From assembly GCA_026874595.1 (NCBI GenBank), contig CM049320.1, forward strand, positions 30,908,214 through 30,972,213: 64,000 nucleotides of DNA, read 5' to 3'. How positions within the stretch are numbered: position 1 is the first letter of the stretch; each line of letters begins with the position of its first letter. The DNA is from Sipunculus nudus (taxonomy: Eukaryota > Annelida > Sipuncula > Golfingiida > Sipunculidae). The translations under genes and the position numbers were made by a program. Under the pieces are notes generated by a model that was not told the origin of the DNA, made no database searches, and worked only from the letters and a program-made list of their open reading frames with translations. Positions 57,001 through 59,185 of the stretch are shown in pieces.

Positions 57001-58046
57001 AGCCCCATGCATCAGACTTAAGGTAAGTTTGATGTCTTGGCCTAATATTTTGACCTGTCTATGTGTCTTTGATGGGTTTCTCGTTCACAAGACAGGTGTC
57101 ACCACCTACAGTGACTTTGCACAGTGTGTGACTTTTGTGCCTGCTTATTTCTATAGAGGAATTTGATATATCATCCTGAAATTGGGCATATTTATACCTA
57201 TCGTATTTTAATTATCGTATACTTGTCTTATACAAGACTGGTGATGCCACCTACAATAATTTTTTGCACAGTGTGTGTCCCTGCTTATTTCTCAAGAGGG
57301 GTTTGATATATCAGTCTGAAATTGGGCATATGTATCTCTGGTAGCTTCGTTGTATACAAGACTGGTGGTGCCAGCTACAATTATTTTTAGCTCAGCTGAC
57401 TGTAAGTCAACTGAGGTATAGGAATGGCGCTTTGTCCATCGTCCGTCTGGACATCCGGCTGTCCGTTAGCAGGGCACAAATCATAACAGTGGTCCTAGAA
57501 ACTTCTAAGTGAACATCCAGGGAGGTCAATTAAAAATTTCCTTGGACCTGAAATTAGGTCACTGCGACCTTTTTCCTTCGAGCTATGGGGCTTGAAAGTA
57601 TCTTTTTGATATTGAGGAGACTTGTTTACTTATACATTGAAACTGTGTTATAATTTAGACCTACCCTTGGACTGGCCAAAAGTGGTCTTAATGCACAAGT
57701 GGTCGTATTAAACAGGTGGTCTTTGTAGATAGGTGGTCTTAATAGGCAGGCATTCTTATTCTATGTGCTGGCAGTGGATTTCTCTGTTTACTTGTAGTTT
57801 TATGAACACGTCTTGACGGTGGACCTTGACACAGTGATACACATTGCCAAGGGGCCAGTTAGGAAGATTAGCTGTCACATGTACCGGCTTGACAGGCGTA
57901 TGGATGACGATGTTGACAGTGGTAGCAGTGTAACCAAGGAAAGCCATCCTAGGTCAAAGGTCGAAGGTCATGAAGAATGGTCAAGCACATCAAGGTCAAG
58001 GACAAATAGGTCAAGGCGACACATTACCAGGAGCCGGGTCACGTGA
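7947..58046 (+). CDS. DCAF17: DCAF17 orthologue, 15 coding exons (spliced gene)
   Basis: Joined exons 7947-8051, 12318-12379, 19301-19342, 21444-21540, 22619-22755, 23873-23951, 28316-28405, 29122-29229, 31597-31696, 33168-33304, 35378-35487, 37091-37190, 37804-37896, 38825-38980 and 57798-58046 keep one open frame of 554 codons plus TGA. Recognisable DCAF17-family segments occur in the family order: RALVCQ, PIAYEGGRLYFENYR, ALTADNW, LAVFKVFP, IFGKDVTDAT, LYSF, GGIPWHYI, SGRILHVG, SGRVVRK, VDYENELDLL, EIWREFYEHV. DCAF17 is a substrate-receptor candidate of CUL4-DDB1 ubiquitin ligases and a nucleolar protein in mammals; loss in humans causes Woodhouse-Sakati syndrome (family knowledge). I see no signal peptide. 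The ATG at 7947 has G at -3 and G at +4 and gives an N-terminus close to the usual length (35 residues to the CQ of RALVCQ, about 42 in human). The C-terminus carries an extra Ser/Arg-rich tail of about 48 residues. Confidence 0.95.
8090..8475 (-). mobile_element. tRNA-derived SINE-like element
   Basis: On the minus strand an A-box-like TGGCGCAGTG (8457-8466) is followed 34 bp on by a B box GGTTCGAGACC (8413-8423), as in a tRNA head. The cloverleaf stems are not intact, so this is more likely a SINE head or decayed tRNA than a working tRNA. The extent of the body is a guess. Confidence 0.5.
8476..11300. other. intron 1, mostly unassigned
   Basis: No exon-like or conserved segments. There are two CG-rich islets (8570-8600 and 8660-8690, the latter with the palindrome CGCGCTTTGCGCG) and a C/G-tract pair at 9060-9150. 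The rest looks like unique intron sequence or very old repeats. Confidence 0.4.
11310..11640 (+). repeat. degenerate core repeats of Helentron-like family A
   Basis: Reads TCTGAAATTTGACATGTCC, CTAGACAGGTGGCACAACCT and TGCATGTCCATAGACC in the order seen in the 13.6-14.9 kb array, but diverged. No ends are visible. Confidence 0.5.
11692..11983 (-). mobile_element. TTAA-type MITE, family T1, truncated copy
   Basis: The reverse complement aligns with 6683-7000: AAAGGGGCC start, AAAGCATGTTGAATTAAC, then the ATTGCCTTGAAAC block. The end distal to its GGTGTTTCAGCC block is missing. Confidence 0.7.
12318..12379 (+). CDS. DCAF17: DCAF17 coding exon 2
   Basis: Acceptor tttgcag, donor gtaagt. Encodes KGAKFKKISEKHTKHPIAYEG, ending in phase 2; the last Gly codon is completed by exon 3. 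It follows RALVCQ as in vertebrate DCAF17, where a KFK segment and PIAYE also follow. Confidence 0.93.
12540..12678 (+). repeat. minisatellite, about 30-bp unit
   Basis: About five imperfect copies of a unit like ATGAAATGGACATCTTCTCT-GCAAAGTTC, in intron 2. Confidence 0.8.
13251..15010 (+). mobile_element. Helentron-like element, family A copy 1, nested in hAT
   Basis: Begins with a hairpin GTATCCGCCAAAAC/GTTTTGCGGATAC (13252-13281), then a (GCC)n tract at about 13302-13330. Its first 13 bases recur inverted near the other end (TTTTGGCGGATAC, 14966-14978). Next comes a hairpin GTAGTCG-cttgt-CGACTAC (14981-14999) and the terminus CTAG|T at 15007-15010, the classic Helitron/Helentron 3' layout. 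The interior is tandem 280-bp units. No Rep/helicase is coded, so it is non-autonomous. Confidence 0.8.
13581..14862 (+). repeat. tandem 280-bp core repeats with AGGTGGCGCCACCT palindromes
   Basis: The phrase CCTGGGGTTAAAATCACTCA recurs at 13631, 13911, 14191 and 14471, exactly 280 bp apart; a fifth unit is diverged. Each unit has two copies of the 14-bp palindrome, spaced alternately 149 and 131 bp, so the unit is itself an old dimer. Confidence 0.93.
15711..17100. other. intron 2, AT-rich
   Basis: Contains TA/TATATA tracts (16385-16437) and a section at 16440-16690 that repeats words such as ATTTTAAACTCAC and TTTAAATCCACC, possibly an old satellite. No coding signal. Confidence 0.4.
17120..17790 (+). 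repeat. diverged tandem repeats, about 180-bp unit
   Basis: Blocks at about 17150-17285 and 17320-17455 share TGTTGC-G-GATAACTT, ACTACTAACCAACAGATTAT and GGCAACATCCAC. Further on are two GAGGTCA(C/G)AGGTCACC-like segments. A related segment lies at 32870-33085. Confidence 0.8.
19095..19266. mobile_element. short pogo/Tigger-type MITE
   Basis: Starts CAGTGGAACCCTGTCTTAC and ends GTGGAGTGTACTG, with TA on both sides. The inside is full of ACAACCA/ACGACCAC words and TTGGTCCCGAA, as in the larger element at 20320. Confidence 0.65.
19301..19342 (+). CDS. DCAF17: DCAF17 coding exon 3 (42-bp microexon)
   Basis: Acceptor tctttttcag, donor gtaagt. Encodes GRLYFENYRVCYTP with split codons at both ends (phase 2 in, phase 2 out). 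The RLYFENYR segment is a clear family match. Confidence 0.93.
20242..20318. repeat. (TA)n microsatellite, about 77 bp
   Basis: Uninterrupted alternating TA directly next to the left end of a Tigger-like element, whose TA target lies within it. Confidence 0.95.
20320..21295 (+). mobile_element. pogo/Tigger-like transposon, internally deleted
   Basis: Termini CAGTAGAACACCTGCTAACG and CCGTAATACAGGCGTTCTACTG are inverted repeats bounded by TA. At 21025-21099 the frame ALKEKVDLIRKSDGKSSRQLAEIF is the N-terminal helix-turn-helix (CENP-B/psq type) of a pogo-class transposase. The frame then runs into unrelated codons and stops, so the catalytic DDE part has been lost. Confidence 0.85.
21362..21424. 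repeat. (TA)n microsatellite before exon 4
   Basis: About 60 bp of alternating TA, ending some 20 bp before the exon 4 acceptor. Length changes here would alter the branch-point region. Confidence 0.9.
21444..21540 (+). CDS. DCAF17: DCAF17 coding exon 4
   Basis: Acceptor atttctag directly follows a TA microsatellite; donor gtgagt. Reads WGSNGRPSILYQLPHK then STDKKIQDGLICQCVL and returns to phase 0. The pattern LYQ-P-K-S-KI-D-L---C fits the family. The polypyrimidine tract is weak because the microsatellite lies next to it. Confidence 0.88.
22147..22412 (+). mobile_element. tRNA-derived SINE
   Basis: A box TGGTGTAATGG (22156-22166) and B box GAGTTCAAATCCC (22203-22215) at tRNA-like spacing, followed by a tRNA-unrelated body with CCCTTGGGTAAGG and CCGGCCTAATGAGCC. 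It lies in intron 4. Confidence 0.85.
22619..22755 (+). CDS. DCAF17: DCAF17 coding exon 5
   Basis: Acceptor ataccacaag, donor gtcagt. Encodes DTLPKDYLGHRESFMALTAD through NWMVRHDLSTGRVLQQVYLS to KFR. ALTADNW and the TG-VL--VYL pattern look like one blade of the predicted beta-propeller-like fold. Ends in phase 2. Confidence 0.94.
23873..23951 (+). CDS. DCAF17: DCAF17 coding exon 6
   Basis: Acceptor cctgtttcag, donor gtcagt. Encodes R-HISWERDNESFVVRSIHN then KMSALARE. The W-----E--VV-S--N----LAR pattern matches the family after the KFR of exon 5. Ends in phase 0. Confidence 0.93.
24012..24375 (+). mobile_element. tRNA-derived SINE, second family
   Basis: A-box-like TGGCTCAGGGG (24023-24033) and B-box-like GAGTTTGGATCTC (24065-24077), then a body with GGTCAGCCCCAACCCAGGG. 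A different body from the 22.1-kb SINE. In intron 6. Confidence 0.75.
24566..25202 (+). repeat. 42-bp minisatellite, about 15 copies
   Basis: Unit like TTTATGTATATGTTTGTGCA followed by TCTGTAAGAAATCTAAAGAATG. The period is a multiple of three with no stop codon in the unit, so it gives long repetitive open frames on both strands (CLCICLCICKKSKE per unit on +; HKHIHKHSLDFLQM on -). I treat these as artefacts of the repeat, not genes. Confidence 0.95.
25624..26478. mobile_element. DNA transposon remnant with long inverted ends
   Basis: The left end AACCCGAAAAAATTGACGAC / CCGTTGAGACAACTCTTGCTT (about 25650-25690) is matched inverted by AAGCAAGTGTCATCTCAACGG / GTGGTCAATTTTCGGGTT at 26417-26456. 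Matching continues outward (CTGAGA...AAGTC...). Total about 850 bp. The interior has no recognised transposase. Confidence 0.7.
26690..27010 (+). repeat. hairpin-less repeat with TCTGTC tract
   Basis: GGGGACATTGCTTTGGG then a (TCTG)n-like tract and a stretch like GATAACCTCCTTAATTTTATCC. The general style matches the head-plus-microsatellite elements elsewhere here, but it matches none of them closely. Confidence 0.4.
27200..27475 (-). mobile_element. tRNA-derived SINE-like element, copy 1
   Basis: Minus-strand B box GGGTTCAAATCCC (complement at 27400-27412) and A-box-like TGGTGAAGGGGTTG (complement at 27435-27448). The outer flank AAGCAAGCT...GACAGTT and GTCACCCCGTAACACA is shared with copy 2. 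Confidence 0.55.
27660..27785 (-). mobile_element. tRNA-derived SINE-like element, copy 2
   Basis: Same head and flank as the copy about 285 bp upstream, with a damaged B box (TTGGATTTGAACA at 27682). The shared flank means the pair arose by tandem duplication rather than two insertions. Confidence 0.5.
27825..28135 (+). mobile_element. tRNA-derived SINE, third family
   Basis: AGCTGAACGGTAAATAGTTC followed by B box GGGGTTCAATCC (27873-27884), then a body with CTGGTTTCCTCCACCTCTCT. It ends near repeated CAGTCAAT. Confidence 0.6.
28316..28405 (+). CDS. DCAF17: DCAF17 coding exon 7
   Basis: Acceptor tattctttcag, donor gtaagt. Thirty codons, AGIIQTVMMVLAVFKVFPLE then FVGMFEVSRA. The hydrophobic strand LAVFKVFPLEFVG is conserved in the family. 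Phase 0 at both ends. Confidence 0.95.
29122..29229 (+). CDS. DCAF17: DCAF17 coding exon 8
   Basis: Acceptor tgtcatttta-g, donor gtagtt. Thirty-six codons starting IFGKDVTDATISQGLLITMH and ending GGLTKLYSFDHILEQ. VTDAT-S-G-LI-M--GGL--LYSF is among the best conserved stretches of DCAF17. Phase 0 at both ends. Confidence 0.96.
29314..29789. mobile_element. TTAA-flanked MITE, family T2
   Basis: Left end TTAAAGGTTCCCGTTCACCT and right end AGGTGATTGGACCCCTTTAA form an inverted repeat bounded by TTAA. Internal words CTTAAGGTGGTATGCAGGTTGC recur at about 36912-36930, so a second, partial copy lies at 36640-37045. Confidence 0.7.
29945..30640 (+). repeat. AGGTCA-rich hairpin-headed repeat, family F copy 1
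   Basis: Head with CCCTCCAAGGG, then GTCGTCGG and GTAGGATATCTTGT, followed by three to four diverged units of about 155 bp. Each has ACCTTGACCTTCATCTTCAA then GGTCAAATCTGCC. Other copies are at 33380-34130 and 58220-58560. Confidence 0.75.
31597..31696 (+). CDS. DCAF17: DCAF17 coding exon 9 (GC donor)
   Basis: Acceptor attctgtag. Encodes FRLYTPSLHEHCHDTEDIIG then SYPGGLPFNIQIT plus the first base of a Glu codon. The GLPFNIQIT segment matches the GIP-NIKIT of vertebrate DCAF17. The donor is ACAG|gcaagt, the standard GC-type donor consensus; no GT donor nearby keeps the frame. Confidence 0.94.
32408..32856 (+). mobile_element. TTAA-type MITE, family T1, 3' part
   Basis: Aligns with 6745-7210: ATTGCCTTGAAACCGTTTGA, CTGTAAATGACTGTT, AAGATGCCCTG, TATTACTCCTGATTATG and a TCCCTTTAA end at 32849-32856. 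The first 60-80 bp of the family are missing or unrecognisable. Confidence 0.7.
32870..33085 (+). repeat. AGGTCAGAGGTCAC-type repeat
   Basis: Two units with AGGTCAGAGGTCAC and ATTCACACATATTTAAT, matching 17600-17780. It ends about 80 bp before exon 10. Confidence 0.6.
33168..33304 (+). CDS. DCAF17: DCAF17 coding exon 10
   Basis: Acceptor ttgttacag, donor gtaata. The first two bases complete GAG after exon 9. Encodes ECPPVLFQIRCDEHSVHLGG then IPWHYIICPYGSRGHFQVFD to THQM. GG-PWHYI is a hallmark of the family. Ends in phase 0. Confidence 0.96.
33380..34130 (+). repeat. family F copy 2
   Basis: Head CCCCTTCAGGGGAGACAATG (hairpin) plus GTCGTCGTC, then four to five units with GTGACCTTGACTTCATCTTC AAGGTCAAA and ATAACTTTTGAAGGGCTGC. 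In intron 10. Confidence 0.8.
35378..35487 (+). CDS. DCAF17: DCAF17 coding exon 11
   Basis: Acceptor attttggcag, donor gtcaga. Encodes AIEGDLDFGTMTVEPDKCIF then HGDDSGRILHVGANEIR. FH-D-SGRI-HVG-N is diagnostic of DCAF17. Ends in phase 2. Confidence 0.96.
35488..37090. other. intron 11
   Basis: Contains a TA run (36042-36092), the partial T2 MITE described at 29314, and otherwise unassigned AT-rich DNA. A GGTATGGTTCTCAGGCA block at 35562 is answered by GCCTGAGAACCATACC at 35834-35849, so 35560-35850 may be another small inverted-repeat element. Confidence 0.45.
37091..37190 (+). CDS. DCAF17: DCAF17 coding exon 12
   Basis: Acceptor ctgtttaatag, donor gtgagt. Encodes VLSLRDSADSSRQKVCEDFT then IKVPRKTKPTRSQ. 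It is hydrophilic and variable, matching the linker before SGRVV in vertebrates, which also contains SEDF. Ends in phase 0. Confidence 0.9.
37804..37896 (+). CDS. DCAF17: DCAF17 coding exon 13
   Basis: Acceptor tctgttacag, donor gtaact. Thirty-one codons, ADTVSFTSSGRVVRKRFCYS then DFDETIEGDYE. TV--SGRVV-K-F is conserved and is followed by an acidic stretch as in other family members. Phase 0 at both ends. Confidence 0.95.
38450..38606 (+). repeat. minisatellite, about 31-bp unit
   Basis: Five to six imperfect copies of TAAGAGACATTCCATGCCTC ACTCATGT in intron 13. Confidence 0.85.
38825..38980 (+). CDS. DCAF17: DCAF17 coding exon 14
   Basis: Acceptor tctgtatgcag, donor gtaaac. Fifty-two codons beginning TIQAVDYENELDLLAVTSVH and ending EFPLEEIWRE. 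DYE-ELDLL-V--V is diagnostic. Phase 0 at both ends. The intron that follows is 18.8 kb. Confidence 0.95.
39635..40465. mobile_element. hAT-type MITE
   Basis: Ends TAGTGTTGGGACGATATGGG and ACCATCCCAACCCTA form imperfect terminal inverted repeats. ATATCATGATAAT recurs inverted just inside both ends. The flanking 8-mers CTGGTGAT (39627-39634) and CTGTTGAT (40466-40473) match at 7 of 8 positions. No transposase remains. Confidence 0.8.
40933..41916 (+). repeat. repeat family C copy 1, left part
   Basis: Starts TTTTAGCAAACATGTGAGCT, then a GTCGTC/GTGCGTC tract, then cores with TCACCGAAATGATCCCTGTA and GTTCGAATGGTTCCAG. It aligns with 54023-55035 and is split by the element at 41917-46821. Confidence 0.8.
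41917..46821 (+). mobile_element. Helentron-like element, family B, 4.9 kb
   Basis: 5' hairpin GTATCCCCAGAC/GTCGGGGGATAC (41918-41944), then (GCC)n near 41964-41990. The first 12 bases recur exactly inverted at 46779-46790 (GTCTGGGGATAC), followed by a hairpin GGCACC-tgc-GGTGCC (46794-46808) and a terminus GTGTAG|T at about 46821. The interior is about 14 tandem units of about 288 bp. The empty site at 55034-55035 in the paralogous repeat fixes the ends. No coding capacity; the open frames inside are products of the repeat. Confidence 0.85.
42560..46690 (+). repeat. about 288-bp tandem units with AGGTCA direct repeats
   Basis: CTGGATGATAATT recurs about every 282-289 bp from 42780 to 46512. 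Each unit has two AGGTCA clusters, one reading AGGTCAAAGGTCAAGGTCA and the other AAGGTCAAAGGTGAAGGTCA. Blocks of four units form a higher-order repeat of 1148 bp (43089-44236 repeated at 44237), nearly identical. Confidence 0.95.
46822..47110 (+). repeat. repeat family C copy 1, right part
   Basis: GATTGAATTGAGTCATTTTA, TTAGCTGTGTGA and ATTTCAGGTTATCTTTGGTT match 55078-55295, continuing the alignment across the family B insertion. Confidence 0.8.
47137..48125 (+). repeat. hairpin-headed repeat, family D copy 1
   Basis: Head TAGCTCAGCTGACTTTCAGT-CATGCTGGGCTA, a (GTCC)n tract (47190-47240), GCAGGGCACAAATCGTAAC, then units with AAGGTCAAAGGTCAAGGTCA and GATGCATTTTAAGCCAA that resemble the family B cores. 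Confidence 0.8.
48126..49870. other. intron 14, no repeat or exon recognised
   Basis: The short open frame at 48648-48995 has no family resemblance and no suitable splice sites in frame with exon 14. Probably noncoding. Confidence 0.4.
49880..50526 (+). repeat. repeat family E copy 1
   Basis: GTGCAGCCAGGTATAGGTCA, TATTTATAGCTTTGGCAGAC and degenerate family A core units (GGTGGTGCCACCTACA, ATTGGGCATGTTTATACAT). It aligns over about 650 bp with 56640-57384. Confidence 0.8.
50530..51710 (+). mobile_element. Helentron-like element, family A copy 2
   Basis: Starts TGTATCCGCGAAAACAG with hairpin partner TTGTGGATAC, then a short GCC tract (50580-50600). The cores carry GGTGGCGCCACC at 50847, 50997, 51277 and 51408. 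It ends TTTTGGCGGAT...GACTACCCATATTCTAG|T. The right hairpin is damaged by a small deletion. Confidence 0.8.
52198..54005 (+). repeat. repeat family D, diverged copy or copies
   Basis: TAGCTCAGCTGATAATAAGT at 52201 and a second head TAGCTCATCTGACTGTAGGT at 52771. Core words CAAGATCTCCTACC and ACCATGGCACATTTTT match 59349 onward. The 53770-53990 block (AACTGCTCACA, AACCAATCAT) matches 61750-61980. Confidence 0.7.
52983..53070. repeat. 88-nt imperfect hairpin
   Basis: Arms of about 40 nt (52983-53021 and 53028-53070) pair with only a few mismatches; GCAGTGGACCCAT and ATGGGTCCACTGC are exact. The loop is about 6 nt. Size and shape are like a pre-miRNA, but it lies inside a repeat region, so a MITE relic is equally likely. 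Confidence 0.7.
54023..56600 (+). repeat. repeat family C copy 2 (uninterrupted)
   Basis: Head TTTTAGCGAACCTGTGAGCT and a GTCC/GTCATCC tract. Cores with TCACAGAAATGATCCCTGGA, GTTCGAATGG and GGTGGCGCCACCTGCATC follow. Further diverged units run from 55300 to 56500. It contains the intact TT at 55034-55035 where copy 1 holds the family B insertion. Confidence 0.8.
56640..57384 (+). repeat. repeat family E copy 2
   Basis: Aligns with 49880-50526 through GACTGGTGGTGCCAGCTACAA. The alignment stops exactly where a family D head begins (57385). Confidence 0.8.
57385..57600 (+). repeat. repeat family D head, truncated
   Basis: TAGCTCAGCTGACTGTAAGT-CAACTGAGGTA hairpin (57388-57419), GTCCATCGTCCGTC tract, GCAGGGCACAAATCATAAC and TTAGGTCACTGCGACCT as in 47137. 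It stops about 200 bp before exon 15. Confidence 0.75.
57635..57765. repeat. GTGGTCTTAAT-rich remnant
   Basis: Repeated AGTGGTCTTAATGCAC and AGGTGGTCTTAATAGGCAGG words resemble the subterminal parts of the pogo-type MITEs, but no terminal CAGT is visible. It lies directly before the last exon. Confidence 0.4.
57798..58046 (+). CDS. DCAF17: DCAF17 coding exon 15 (stop codon)
   Basis: Acceptor tttacttgtag. The phase-0 join to exon 14 gives EIWREFYEHVLTVDLDTVIH, matching the end of vertebrate DCAF17, then a HIAKGPVRKISCHMYRLDRR segment. After this the conserved part stops. A tail of about 48 residues rich in Ser, Arg, Asp and Glu runs to TGA at 58044. DNA at 57951-58017 within the tail is packed with AGGTCA-like half-sites. 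Confidence 0.93.
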   Translation, partial: FYEHVLTVDLDTVIHIAKGPVRKISCHMYRLDRRMDDDVDSGSSVTKESHPRSKVEGHEEWSSTSRSRTNRSRRHITRSRVT

Positions 58047-58089
58047 TCATGAAATAAATGATTTAAGACTGATAATACTCTTTTATACA

Positions 58090-58095
58090 AATAAA
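58090..58095 (+). promoter_or_regulatory. candidate polyadenylation signal of DCAF17
   Basis: AATAAA lies 44 bases after the stop codon. Another AATAAA is at 58178-58183, and a third at 58053-58058 lies very close to the stop. Which one is used cannot be told from sequence alone. Confidence 0.45.
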
Positions 58096-58219
58096 ATGTA
58101 CACTGCCCTCAGTGTAAATATTGAAAAAAATGTATTTTTCAACATTATACTGTCAAAATGTTTTACAGGTACCGGTAAATAAAATTGAAACATCTGTAAG
58201 TAACACAGAGTTCTGTATC

Positions 58220-58560
58220 CATTGAAAATCCCCCTATTGGGGAAACCTTTTTCTCAGTCAAACCGTCTGTCATTGTCGTCGCCACTATTTGTCTGTAGGA
58301 TATCTTGTGAAAGCAATTGCTTTTGAATTTCCCTGAAATTGGAAACACATTATTTCAAAAGTTCAAAAACTGGGTACCTTGATCTTGATATCGAGTGTCA
58401 AATCAGCCAAAATGTAAAATTTTAATAACCCCATAAATTTTGAAATACTGGATGTATTTTTCTCAAATGTAATACACAGATTACTTCAACCAAGTTCTGA
58501 GATGAGATAAAAAAAAAATGCTCACCACGGCAAGGATCTTCCAGGTCAAATAAACTGACT
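58220..58560 (+). repeat. family F copy 3
   Basis: Hairpin head CCCCCTATTGGGG, GTCGTCGCC, TGTAGGATATCTTGTGAAAG, then decayed cores (GGTACCTTGATCTTGATATC). Just downstream of the DCAF17 stop. Confidence 0.7.
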
Positions 58561-59180
58561 AAAGAAATTAATTTACACCAAGATAAATACACTACTGGCT
58601 TTCCCAGAATTTGCATTTCACAAACAATATAAGCTTTGAGAAAAGGTTCCAACAGTAACACAGGATTAAGACATCGTTCCTTGTAAGTTCACGTTTCTGT
58701 TTAAGTTAAAAGGCTTGCGAATAATGTTTGGACACCCAGACAAATTCCATGTCTGAGTCCATAATACATTAATAGTATCTCGTGATTGTGTATGGTTTTT
58801 ACGCAGTCTTATCCTACATCCTAGCACCATTCCGGTTATGTATGACTTTATACCTTATGACGTCGGTCACTGAATGTATGTTCAATTGCCTCTGTAAATA
58901 GCACCAACTTGTTTTAAGGCAAGTAACGCAAACATTTCATAATGTAGACTAACTTCCTTTTATATGCCATAGCCCCCTTTGATATCCTTTTTCTAGAGGC
59001 AAGCAGACTATTAGGGTGTATTAAATTTTCATATAGTTTGAATTCTCAGTTCTTCATATTCTGGAGTAGGGCCTACGTTTTAGTCGGCAAAGTTGCCTCG
59101 TGACACAGTAAAGTATGCGGGCGGTCCGTTAGCTGGTATCAAAATAACCATGATATTGGTATATAAACGGTGTATATTTG
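58561..59180. other. downstream noncoding DNA
   Basis: No feature recognised on either strand. Confidence 0.4.
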
Positions 59181-59185
59181 ATATG

